Under the pieces are notes generated by a model. That model searched no databases and was not told the DNA's origin. It saw nothing but the letters and a program-made list of their open reading frames with translations. A program made the position numbers and the translations under genes. 64,000 nt of DNA from Eubacteriales bacterium (GTDB lineage: Bacteria; Bacillota; Clostridia; Lachnospirales; Lachnospiraceae), in the NCBI GenBank assembly GCA_030526265.1, contig JAUNDE010000001.1, positions 1 through 64,000 on the forward strand, written 5' to 3'. Below are positions 26,480 to 35,266 of this stretch, piece by piece; within the stretch, counting starts at the first letter, position 1, and each line of letters begins with the position of its first letter.

Positions 26480-28663
26480 TTACCCCTGATTCTTCTCCAT
26501 GTACAAATCATATATTTTATCTTCAAGCAGTTTCCAGTCGCGGACTCTCGCCGTCTTGATTCCGCATGTGCGGAGCTTTTCTCTCAGCGATTCGTCACTT
26601 ACGATCTGATCAATCGCAGCCACAGCGCCTTTCATATCTCCCGATTCAAAGGTCAGGCAGTTCTCTCCATGCCTAAGATATTCCTGATTTCCATCATTTA
26701 AAATCACAACATTATATCCACCTGTCGCCATCATCTCAAGCGGCGGATAAGAAAAGCTCTCCAGAAGACTCGTTTTCAGAAGGATGTGACACTGTGCATA
26801 GACATCTCCGACCTCTTCAAACGGCACTTTATGCAGGAACTTATCCACACGATACCACTCTTTCGGCTGTGCATTGTACGACATGTACCAGATCTCATAC
26901 TTGTCCTTATCGAGTGCTTCAACGATACGGAAGCTCTCATCAACATTTTTATAATCGACACTACAGTCTCCTTCGATCAGGATACGGATCTTCCCGCTGA
27001 AATCACGCTCACATTCACGGAACCGTTTCATCTCAATGCCATTTTCCACATATCCTGAGTCATGACCATAGCTTTCCGCAAGCCATGACTGACACCACTT
27101 CGAGATCGTCAAAAACTGTACCGGCACTTTCGGATAATAGCTGTTATTCGCACGCATGCGGAATTCCTCACAAGGTTTATAGAAGTCCGTCTCATAATTC
27201 TGAACAAGATAATATCTCTGTCTGATATTGGCGTATTCCTCCAGCACCTGAACAGTTGACCACATCGTTGCAACTGCTTTGTCAATGCTTACGTCCATGC
27301 GCTCTGATTCATACAATGCGATCGGAATCTTAGCTCCTCGGTAAGAGATCCATTTCCTCTTATCATTGCCGATAATATTGATGATAGAGACATCCACACC
27401 CTTTTTCTGAAGTACCGCCATATGTTCCATGGCGACACGGATTCCTCCACTGATCTGCAAAGAAGGAAGGACGAACATCACATTCGGATTCATGATTTCC
27501 TCTAAGATCCTTCTTAGATTCTGGCTCTGATAGAACGTCACGCAGTTCTTTTTGCAGAATCTGTATGCGTTTTCTGCAAGCTTCGTTCTCAATGCTGTAT
27601 CCGTAATGAGCCGTTCGATCGCATCGAGCCATTCTTCTGCCGTTAAGCAGAGAAGTCCTGTCTTCTCATGCTCCATCATGCGCGCAAATGCACCGAGATT
27701 GCTTGCGATCGTAGGCACCTTCACAAGCGCAGCCTCAACCCATTTATTCTCAGACTTTGCTTCATTGAAGATCGTATCCGTCAATGGAGCCAGATTAATA
27801 TCCACTTCTGAGATCAGCTTCGGAAGCTTCTTCCAGTCCATAAACGGATGAAATACAATTCGATTCTCAAAGGCAGCGAGCTCATCCGGCACCGTGATCT
27901 CCCCGACAAGGTGCAGTTCCACATCCTCATATTTTTCCATGATCTGATTCAGGACAGGAAGCAGCATCTCGACATCGTCATTGTGCGTGATACTTCCGCT
28001 GAAGTAACCAATCTTCACTTTGTCATGAACGCTCTTCTCTTTCAGAGCCTGTTCCGAAAGAAGCACCATCTCCTCCGATGCCGTATTCCGATTGATGAAT
28101 ACCTTTTTCACATAACCTGATAATTCTTCTGCAAGCCGCTCGGTCGTCGTGATCGCATAATCACTCATCAGAAGTGTCTTTTTCATCGCATTGACTCCGG
28201 CATCATACGCAGCGCGTTCCTCAGCAGACATCGTATCCAGATACGGGATCAGATCCGTGTATTTCGTATCGATCACGAGGTCATCAATATCAAAGATTAC
28301 CGTCTTATTCAGTTTCTTCGCGATTTTGATAAAGCTCTCAATCGTCTCTGTACATGGGCAGCGGAAGAATACAAACGTGCGGTAAAGACGGACCTGTTTC
28401 AGATCCAGATCAAGATAGAACACTTCGCTGCTTGAAATATTTGCCGCACTGAGCTGTTCTCTCTGATGTGTCACACGATATCTCGCCGGATGCGGCACTT
28501 CCGGTCCGCATCCATTGATAAAAAGGACATCCTTAAAACAGTTTTCTCTTTTCGCCTTCTGCCTGTCAATCTGTTTCGCGACATACTTTTTCGTCTTTCC
28601 AATTGTCTGCTTTATACCTTCCTGCTTTAATGCTGTAACTGTCTTATCAAACAAATTTGCCAT
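26480..28663 (-). CDS. Two-domain GT-B glycosyltransferase, WsaF-like rhamnosyltransferase in C-terminal half
   Basis: About 727 residues with two consecutive GT-B modules. The first (about 60-370) has the DVLFINGCGPEVPHPARYR start and VIFDIDDLVIDTKYTD, then APLTDTIFNEAKSENKWVEA, a GT4-like donor site. The second (about 385-727) begins NVMFVLPSLQISGGIRVAMEHM and has LLKTSLLESFSYPPLEMMATGG; it resembles WsaF, the rhamnosyltransferase of S-layer glycan synthesis in Geobacillus. Start 28663 follows AAAGGTGG; the frame's longer version has no ribosome site. Two active sites in one chain suggest alternating transfer in a repeat unit, such as a rhamnan backbone. Confidence 0.8.
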   Translation of the reverse strand: MANLFDKTVTALKQEGIKQTIGKTKKYVAKQIDRQKAKRENCFKDVLFINGCGPEVPHPARYRVTHQREQLSAANISSSEVFYLDLDLKQVRLYRTFVFFRCPCTETIESFIKIAKKLNKTVIFDIDDLVIDTKYTDLIPYLDTMSAEERAAYDAGVNAMKKTLLMSDYAITTTERLAEELSGYVKKVFINRNTASEEMVLLSEQALKEKSVHDKVKIGYFSGSITHNDDVEMLLPVLNQIMEKYEDVELHLVGEITVPDELAAFENRIVFHPFMDWKKLPKLISEVDINLAPLTDTIFNEAKSENKWVEAALVKVPTIASNLGAFARMMEHEKTGLLCLTAEEWLDAIERLITDTALRTKLAENAYRFCKKNCVTFYQSQNLRRILEEIMNPNVMFVLPSLQISGGIRVAMEHMAVLQKKGVDVSIINIIGNDKRKWISYRGAKIPIALYESERMDVSIDKAVATMWSTVQVLEEYANIRQRYYLVQNYETDFYKPCEEFRMRANNSYYPKVPVQFLTISKWCQSWLAESYGHDSGYVENGIEMKRFRECERDFSGKIRILIEGDCSVDYKNVDESFRIVEALDKDKYEIWYMSYNAQPKEWYRVDKFLHKVPFEEVGDVYAQCHILLKTSLLESFSYPPLEMMATGGYNVVILNDGNQEYLRHGENCLTFESGDMKGAVAAIDQIVSDESLREKLRTCGIKTARVRDWKLLEDKIYDLYMEKNQG

Positions 28664-28733
28664 ATTGATACCACCTTTTGTACTATTGTAAAGAAAGGAA
28701 ACCAGCTCATTTCGCCGATTTCCTTTACTGTCA

Positions 28734-29351
28734 TCATTTAAATAAATTGTATAAGATTCGGAAAAAGATTCCAATGAACGCAATAAATCCCATCAAAACA
28801 ATAAATGTTTCAAGATCAAACCGGTGACTCATCGTCTTTGCAATCATTGTACCATCTGTCTTTTCTCCCCGCAATGACATTTCAGTACCTTTTTCCTGTT
28901 TCAACTCATAGAAAAAGCCTACTCCCTTCAACTCAGAAGCACCCTTTTCCTGCAGGATGAATGTATATGTTTTGCCATTACAATTCTCGATCGTTTCTTC
29001 GAACCGAAGCTTTGTGAACTGATTATTCTTAAGCTTTGATCCCGGCATACTTCCCTTTGCCACGATCTGATCCGACTCCATATCAACGAGCTCATACATG
29101 ATCTCAACATCATCTGCCTGATCCGCAATCTGACATTTCACATACATTCCATCAAGCATGTTCTCTTTCATCGTAAATGTCTGTTCAATCGTTCCGTCAT
29201 ACAGAACTCCCGTTGAGATATATTCAGAAGTCGGAACATCCGGATCAAAAAGCGGATGCATCTTATCAATATACGCATAGAAATACGCGCAGATCAAAAT
29301 CACGACACAAATAACTACTGTTTTTACACTTATCTTTTTCATGTTTTTCAT
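28734..29351 (-). CDS. Membrane protein of unknown function in the wzm/wzt operon
   Basis: 205 residues, not recognised. One transmembrane helix near the N-terminus (about 7-27) and one at the C-terminus (about 183-203) bracket a predicted extracytoplasmic beta-rich domain, with VLYDGTIEQTFTMKENMLDG and FILQEKGASELKGVGFFYE. The start at 29351 follows GGAGATTTAG. The gene lies just after wzt and before the WsaF-like gene, so it may act in polymer export or in handling on the outer face. I would not assign a function. Confidence 0.7.
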   Translation of the reverse strand: MKNMKKISVKTVVICVVILICAYFYAYIDKMHPLFDPDVPTSEYISTGVLYDGTIEQTFTMKENMLDGMYVKCQIADQADDVEIMYELVDMESDQIVAKGSMPGSKLKNNQFTKLRFEETIENCNGKTYTFILQEKGASELKGVGFFYELKQEKGTEMSLRGEKTDGTMIAKTMSHRFDLETFIVLMGFIAFIGIFFRILYNLFK

Positions 29352-29364
29352 TCTAAATCTCCAA

Positions 29365-30105
29365 TTAAGCTTTGCTGTAAATGTCGCAGACCTCATCCGC
29401 ATCGCCAAACATTTTTACATTTCCGTGATCCAGCCAGAGGATCTTATTACAGATCTTCTTCACCTGTTCAATGCTGTGGGAAACAAACAAAATCGTTGTT
29501 CCGCCATCGATCATCTTCTGGATTCTTTCTTCACATTTATTCTGAAATCTGAAGTCACCAACAGACAGAACTTCATCGACGATCAGAATATCCGGCGTTC
29601 CGATCGTAGCGATCGCAAACGCAAGTCTGGAAATCATACCGGATGAGAAATTTTTGACCGGAATATTCATGAAATTGCCGAGTTCGGAAAATTCCACAAT
29701 ATCATCGTAGAATTCTTCCATCTCTTTTCTTTTGTAGCCAAGCAATGCGCCATTTAAGAATACATTTTCTCTTGCAGTCAGGTCCATATCGAAGCCGGCA
29801 CCCAGCTCAATCAGCGGTGCAACCGACCCGAACACCTTCACGCTTCCCTTCGTAGGTTTCAAAACGCCTGCGATTGTTTTCAGCATCGTACTCTTTCCAC
29901 TTCCGTTCAGACCGATCAATCCAAGAGAATCACCCTTTTTCAAGCTGAAAGAGACGTCATTCAGCGCCCAAAACTCATTAAACGATACCTGTTTCTTAAT
30001 ACTTTTGATCACATATTCTTTAAAGCTGTCAAACTTCTCCGAAGACATGTTGAATCTCATTGAAACATGCTCCGCAACAACCATCATCTGCTCTTCCATA
30101 TCCAA
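29365..30105 (-). CDS. wzt: Polysaccharide ABC exporter ATPase, Wzt type
   Basis: 246-residue ATPase of an ABC-2 polysaccharide/teichoic acid exporter. Walker A is GLIGLNGSGKSTMLKTI, the signature NFSSGMISRLAFA, Walker B ILIVDEVLSV, and the switch His is in LFVSHSIEQV. It lacks the C-terminal carbohydrate-recognition domain found in some Wzt proteins, so substrate capping control is not encoded here. It is translated 4 nt after wzm and forms the exporter with it, in the operon carrying the WsaF-like gene. Confidence 0.93.
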   Translation of the reverse strand: MDMEEQMMVVAEHVSMRFNMSSEKFDSFKEYVIKSIKKQVSFNEFWALNDVSFSLKKGDSLGLIGLNGSGKSTMLKTIAGVLKPTKGSVKVFGSVAPLIELGAGFDMDLTARENVFLNGALLGYKRKEMEEFYDDIVEFSELGNFMNIPVKNFSSGMISRLAFAIATIGTPDILIVDEVLSVGDFRFQNKCEERIQKMIDGGTTILFVSHSIEQVKKICNKILWLDHGNVKMFGDADEVCDIYSKA

Positions 30106-30109
30106 TCCC

Positions 30110-30886
30110 CTAAATATTCAAAATAAATTCGTCCTGATTTTTATAGAATACATACAAGCCAAGCGCCAATGCCAGACCAGCCTCGACAATGCCCAGTGCC
30201 AGATTGCCCCATCCAAGGAACTTATTGTATAACATTACATTTCTGAACATGATCAGATAATTCGTGATCGGATTAATCATTACAATGGTTCTGATCCAGT
30301 TCGGCAAAATCGTCAATGGATAAATAACCGGTGTCAGATACATCAATGCCGTCGTAAATACCGAATACAGATGCATGATATCTCTGAACTTCACAACAAG
30401 TGCTGACAGGATCAGTCCGATTCCCAATGAAAAAGTCACCAGAAGTACAATTGGAACGAACACAAAGATCACCATATAATGCAGTTCGACACGCATCGCG
30501 ATCATCACAAGCAAAAGCGCTGTAAATGAAGCCATCAGATTGATCGAACTGGACGCAATCCTTGCGAGTACAAACAAATATTTTGGAATATATATTTTTT
30601 TGATCAGCGGAGCATTTTGAACAATTGCACTCATGGAGCTTGTCGTAGAGTCAGAGAAAAAGTTAAAGATAACCTGTCCACTCAACAAGTACAACGGAAA
30701 ATTCTCCACATCAAACTTAAATAAGTTTGAGAAAACAACCGATAAAACGATCATCATCAATAACGGATTTAACAATGTCCACAGAACACCGAGTACTGAT
30801 CTTCTGTATTTAATTTTAATATCCCGTCCAACCAATTCAATCAAAAGCGATTGGAACTTCAAAAAATTCTGTATATATGTGGTCAA
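30110..30886 (-). CDS. wzm: Polysaccharide ABC exporter permease, Wzm type
   Basis: ABC-2 type permease of 258 residues with six membrane segments. The N-terminal RDIKIKYRRSVLGVLWTLLNPLL motif is the standard start of Wzm/TagG proteins. It uses a TTG start at 30886: the sequence has GGAGGACAGGTTTTG, with the ribosome site 7 nt before TTG and no nearby ATG in frame. It pairs with Wzt to move a completed lipid-linked glycan across the membrane. It heads the operon running down to the GT2 and MerR genes. Confidence 0.93.
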   Translation of the reverse strand: MTTYIQNFLKFQSLLIELVGRDIKIKYRRSVLGVLWTLLNPLLMMIVLSVVFSNLFKFDVENFPLYLLSGQVIFNFFSDSTTSSMSAIVQNAPLIKKIYIPKYLFVLARIASSSINLMASFTALLLVMIAMRVELHYMVIFVFVPIVLLVTFSLGIGLILSALVVKFRDIMHLYSVFTTALMYLTPVIYPLTILPNWIRTIVMINPITNYLIMFRNVMLYNKFLGWGNLALGIVEAGLALALGLYVFYKNQDEFILNI

Positions 30887-30969
30887 AACCTGTCCTCCAT
30901 TTATATTCCTTCACTGAAAAAAGCAGACATTTATCATCTTCACAATGTCGATACACCTGTAACCTGTTA

Positions 30970-30999
30970 ATTTTAATAGAAAACACAAGGAAAAGTCAA
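30970..30999 (-). promoter_or_regulatory. Promoter of the wzm operon
   Basis: Minus-strand -35 TTGACT (30994-30999), 18-bp spacer, -10 TAAAAT (30970-30975), about 84 nt before the TTG start of wzm. Confidence 0.5.
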
Positions 31000-31019
31000 G
31001 TGATTCGAAGCGATTTATA

Positions 31020-32726
31020 TCAGATATCATGCAGTGATTTTAACAGCGGATGACACCAGTATCCTGATCTGTCGCTTGCATCTGTCTGTTTACAGATCCA
31101 TTTGTCCACAAATGTCAGATTCTCTTCTTCCCAGTATTTCACTTTTTTGGCAGATAAGACGACAGAAAACGGAGTCCAGATATTCTCCATTCCGGCTTCC
31201 TTTAATCTGAGGCAAAAATCAGCATCTGCATAATCACCCATTGATGCATCAAAACCACCCGCATTTTCGTATTTCTTCTTTGAAACCATCATACAGAAAC
31301 CAGGAAGCGATGCCACTCCACGCACATGCTTCATATTGGCCTCATATCCCTGCTCTGCAATATCCATTCCCTGATTCAGATTCACAATACCGCTCTCACT
31401 CTCCGAATCCAGCATAGATCCCGCTGAAACAGTTCTCTTTAGACGAACCGTCACAAATGGTCCGACCGCACCCACATCATTTTTCACAGCGTACATGACA
31501 AGCTCCTTCAGCCATTCTCTGCTCTGCGGGATGCATGTGCAATCCATAAACAAAAGAATCTCTCCGCCTGCCTTTTCGCTCATCTGATCTGCCCATACAT
31601 ATCTGTGAAGATTTTGCTCCTTCATCACCTTCAATTTAATATTACGGGCTGAAAGATTCTTTTCTTCCTGTCCTCTGCAGATAATCTCCATGGATGGATA
31701 CTCTGTACATTTTATCATCTGATCCAGATATTTTCTTTGCCATCTGACAGAAATATTTCCATTCCAGATAATCGAAACAGTTGGAAACGTTTCCATATCA
31801 TACGTCAGTCGATAGATTGTCTCATACGGATAGTTACACTCGACGCTTCCTTTATCGCCACACCTCATCAGATGATCTGAAATCGCAATCTTTGCTGCAT
31901 CCACAGCATATTGTTTCACTGACAGATCCATTGCAACGGAACCTTCGTGTACACGCCAGTAGTATAAAATCTTTGGAATGTGCACAATCTTTTCTGCTTT
32001 TTCAGTCAGGCGAAGCACCATGTCATAATCCTGGCTTCCCTCACACTTCGTACGATACAATTCTTCCAGATCATCTAACAGCTGTGCTTTAAATACGACA
32101 AAGTGACAGATATAATTATGCGATCTGAGTTCATATTTACTGAAGTCATTTTTGCATACAATATCCACGGAATCTTCTATTTGACCGCTGAACTTCATTT
32201 CATCCGTATAGATAAAATCAGCGCCCTGATTGATTGCTTTTACACATTCATAGAGTGCCATTGGGTGCAGTACATCGTCATGATCCAGCAATCCGTAATA
32301 CTGTCCGTTGGCAAAAGAAATACACCAGTTTGTATTTCCGACAATCCCTTCATTCTTGTCAAGCCTGTGATATTTGATTCTATCATCACCATATTCATCA
32401 CAAATATCTTCAATATAAGCGTGATCCGCATCACTGCCGTCTGCCAGACAAAGTTCCCAGTTCTGATATGTCTGATTTCTTACTGAATCAATCAGTTCCC
32501 ACAAGTAGCACTCTTTTGTATTATACAGAGGCGTAATGATACTGATCAGAGGATGATATGATAATTCCACCTCTTCTTGCTGATATTTCCCCGGATATAA
32601 ATGATATTTCCGAATCAAATCCAGACGATCTCTTGATCGACGATTACAATTGATATAGTAATCGGCTGTTTCTGTAATTCCTTTTTGAACTACTGACTTT
32701 GCCAGACGTTTCAATTTCGCTTTCAT
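31020..32726 (-). CDS. GT2 glycosyltransferase with degenerate second domain
   Basis: 568 residues. Complete N-terminal GT2 domain (about 55-280) with ISIITPLYNTKECYLWELI, GLLDHDDVLHPMALYE and CEGSQDYDMVLRL. A second GT2-like domain follows (about 320-540) with FPTVSIIWNGNISV, MDCTCIPQSREWLKE and GGFDASMGDYADADFCLRL; its donor site reads MDCTC instead of an NNDT/DxD motif, so catalysis there is doubtful. Start 32726 follows AAGGA; the upstream part of the frame has no ribosome site. Paralogue of the genes at 25065 and 32772. No terminator is seen in the gap to wzm, which carries its own promoter. Confidence 0.82.
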   Translation of the reverse strand: MKAKLKRLAKSVVQKGITETADYYINCNRRSRDRLDLIRKYHLYPGKYQQEEVELSYHPLISIITPLYNTKECYLWELIDSVRNQTYQNWELCLADGSDADHAYIEDICDEYGDDRIKYHRLDKNEGIVGNTNWCISFANGQYYGLLDHDDVLHPMALYECVKAINQGADFIYTDEMKFSGQIEDSVDIVCKNDFSKYELRSHNYICHFVVFKAQLLDDLEELYRTKCEGSQDYDMVLRLTEKAEKIVHIPKILYYWRVHEGSVAMDLSVKQYAVDAAKIAISDHLMRCGDKGSVECNYPYETIYRLTYDMETFPTVSIIWNGNISVRWQRKYLDQMIKCTEYPSMEIICRGQEEKNLSARNIKLKVMKEQNLHRYVWADQMSEKAGGEILLFMDCTCIPQSREWLKELVMYAVKNDVGAVGPFVTVRLKRTVSAGSMLDSESESGIVNLNQGMDIAEQGYEANMKHVRGVASLPGFCMMVSKKKYENAGGFDASMGDYADADFCLRLKEAGMENIWTPFSVVLSAKKVKYWEEENLTFVDKWICKQTDASDRSGYWCHPLLKSLHDI

Positions 32727-32771
32727 AAAACAGATCCTTTCGCAACGGCATAAAGTGGTCAGAACCACATA

Positions 32772-35237
32772 CTACATACGATTATTCAGACTAAAATCAA
32801 GTTTCGCCAAAGTCAGATTTGGATTATAATACGGATCACCCTTGAGCAATTGCTCCCTCCACTCTATTTTGAATTGTTCGATCTCAGCACTGAATCTTTG
32901 GATCTTTTCATCCGTATCTTCGTATCCTCTTGATTTGGATTCGTAATGATTCAATTCTGCATATGGATTATATACAATCAAATAGCCTGCCTTTCGAACT
33001 TTCATACACAAATCAATATCATTAAATGCAACCGCATAGCGCTCATCAAACTGACCGATTTCATCAAACACTTCTCTTCTCATCATCAGACATGCTGCTG
33101 TCACTGCGCTGCAGTTATGAATTAATATTACTCTGCCCATATATCCAGGACTTTCATGAGGGAATCCGACAAAACCATGACCAGCCACTCCGCATACTCC
33201 AACAACAACTCCTGCATGCTGAATCGTTCCGTCTTCGTAATACAGTCTGGCACCTACAGCACCTACCTCCGGCCTCTGACACTGACTTAACATCTCTTCG
33301 ATACAGTCTGAATTTATGACTTCTGTATCATTATTCAGGAAAAGAAGATAATCACCTTCGGAATGCTCTACACCAAAATTATTGATCGCCGGATAATTAA
33401 ACCCTTTTTCTTTCCAGTAGACGACCTTTGCTTTTGGCATCTCTTTCTGAATACGTTCATAATATTGGAAAGTTTCCTCTTTCTCACTGTTATTTTCAAC
33501 AATGATATATTCCATATTTCCATATGTATTCACTTCTTCAAGCGATTTTAAACATTTCTCCAAATCATCAATGTGATCCTTTGTCGGAATAATTACGGAA
33601 ATCAATGGGTTTTCTTTAACCGTACGTTTTACGCGGTAGAATCCCTTATACTCTGTTTCCAGAACTATTCCATCAATCCCCTGTCTCTGCAGACTGGCTT
33701 CTATCGCACGTCTGCCTGCCTCGAATGCATAATTCTTACTCTCCGGATTTTCTGCGGTAGAATCCTTATGAGCTCTCCAGTGATACAGAATCTTCGGAAT
33801 ATGAACAATATTCGCACTGTCTTCAACATACTCTGTTGCCCGAAGCACAAAATCAAAATCCTGCGCACCATCAAATTCCGGATTCAATCCACCGACCTTT
33901 TCATACAGCGATCTTTTCACCACACACAGATGACAGATATAGTTCACGCCCAACAGCATGTCCGGATTATAATCCGATTTAAAATGAGGGGCAAAATGCT
34001 CTTTCCCATCCATGGACACTTTGTCTTCGTCTGAATAAATCAGCTCTGCATCTGGATTCTCATTGATTGCCTGAACACATTCAATTAATGCATTTGGCAT
34101 TAATAAATCATCATGATCTGCAAATGCAATATAATCTCCTGTCGCACTTTCTAATGCTCTGTTTGTATTTTGAGAAATTTGAAGCTGCTCGTCATTATAT
34201 ACAACCTTTATTCTCTTATCTGCTTTTTCGTACGATTTAAGGACAGAATGAATCGGAGAATTTTCTCCACTTCCATCTGAAAGACAAAGTTCCCAGTTAT
34301 TATAAGACTGATTCATTACCGACTGGATCATTTCTTTCAGATACTTCTCAGGAGTACGATACAAAGGTACAACAATTGATATTTTCGGAGAATCAGGAAA
34401 TCTTGTCTCCCTTTGCTTTTTCAAAGCATCATTTGATGGGTATTGCTTTTTAAACCATTCAGAATAGTTCACATCCAAAGGCATGTTCTTTCTATTGATT
34501 TCTTCCACCAGTTTTTGCACAGTTTTCACTGCACCATTTTGAAAATAAAAGGCATTCGTCTTTTCTGTAACATCCATGACTTTCGAAATAATATTTCGAA
34601 CAGAATATTTATTTGTATCGATCAGGCATATCGTCGATTTATCTGCTGACTCAATCGTAAGCATGACCTGCTTTGGAAGTTCTCCTTTGATCTTAATCGA
34701 AAATCCATGTACACCCTTTCCTTTTCCTTCCGGAAGTACTCTTCCGACATCACTTCTAAGAACAGCTTTTACCTGATAATCAAGTACATTTTCAGAATCC
34801 TCAAGAATCAGTTCTGCCTCCTGATCACACAGATACCATCCGGTAACAAGGCCTTCTCCGTTTTGTCTTCCCGCGAAATCAATATTAACAGGGATCTTGT
34901 CACGCAGAACAAGAAGATTCTCGACAGAAACTGTTTTAATACATTTTTTTTCTTCTTTATTACACTGTATCAAATCAAGTCTCTTCTGCTTCTCCCATCC
35001 TTCCGGCAGCTTTACCCACACACAATATTCATGCCTGATTCTCGTTTCGCCCCCGACATCGAATTTTTCTTCTCTGTATTCCCACTCCTGCAGCTGACAT
35101 TTCACTTTTCGGCCATCCAATACTGCAAAGAAATGCTCATCTTTCACCTCTTTTTGCTTAAAGATTCCAAAAAAGCCAACAATATGATTATTTTTGATAT
35201 GAAATCTATATTTTCGCACATAGAATTTATTATTCAT
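32772..35237 (-). CDS. Tandem GT2 glycosyltransferase (two active domains)
   Basis: 821 residues. An N-terminal beta-rich region (about 1-225) is followed by GT2 domain one (about 285-520; PKISIVVPLYRTPEKYLKEM, AFADHDDLLMPNALIE, FDGAQDFDFVLRA) and domain two (about 550-790; PLISVIIPTKDHIDDLEKC, YLLFLNNDTEVINSD, RYAVAFNDIDLCMKVRKAG). Both donor sites look intact. Proteins of this layout occur in rhamnan and teichoic-acid-like clusters and can add two sugars in turn. It ends 45 nt before the start of the GT2 gene at 32726. Confidence 0.85.
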   Translation of the reverse strand: MNNKFYVRKYRFHIKNNHIVGFFGIFKQKEVKDEHFFAVLDGRKVKCQLQEWEYREEKFDVGGETRIRHEYCVWVKLPEGWEKQKRLDLIQCNKEEKKCIKTVSVENLLVLRDKIPVNIDFAGRQNGEGLVTGWYLCDQEAELILEDSENVLDYQVKAVLRSDVGRVLPEGKGKGVHGFSIKIKGELPKQVMLTIESADKSTICLIDTNKYSVRNIISKVMDVTEKTNAFYFQNGAVKTVQKLVEEINRKNMPLDVNYSEWFKKQYPSNDALKKQRETRFPDSPKISIVVPLYRTPEKYLKEMIQSVMNQSYNNWELCLSDGSGENSPIHSVLKSYEKADKRIKVVYNDEQLQISQNTNRALESATGDYIAFADHDDLLMPNALIECVQAINENPDAELIYSDEDKVSMDGKEHFAPHFKSDYNPDMLLGVNYICHLCVVKRSLYEKVGGLNPEFDGAQDFDFVLRATEYVEDSANIVHIPKILYHWRAHKDSTAENPESKNYAFEAGRRAIEASLQRQGIDGIVLETEYKGFYRVKRTVKENPLISVIIPTKDHIDDLEKCLKSLEEVNTYGNMEYIIVENNSEKEETFQYYERIQKEMPKAKVVYWKEKGFNYPAINNFGVEHSEGDYLLFLNNDTEVINSDCIEEMLSQCQRPEVGAVGARLYYEDGTIQHAGVVVGVCGVAGHGFVGFPHESPGYMGRVILIHNCSAVTAACLMMRREVFDEIGQFDERYAVAFNDIDLCMKVRKAGYLIVYNPYAELNHYESKSRGYEDTDEKIQRFSAEIEQFKIEWREQLLKGDPYYNPNLTLAKLDFSLNNRM

Positions 35238-35266
35238 GAATCAACAGCTCCCTCGTATACAATTTC

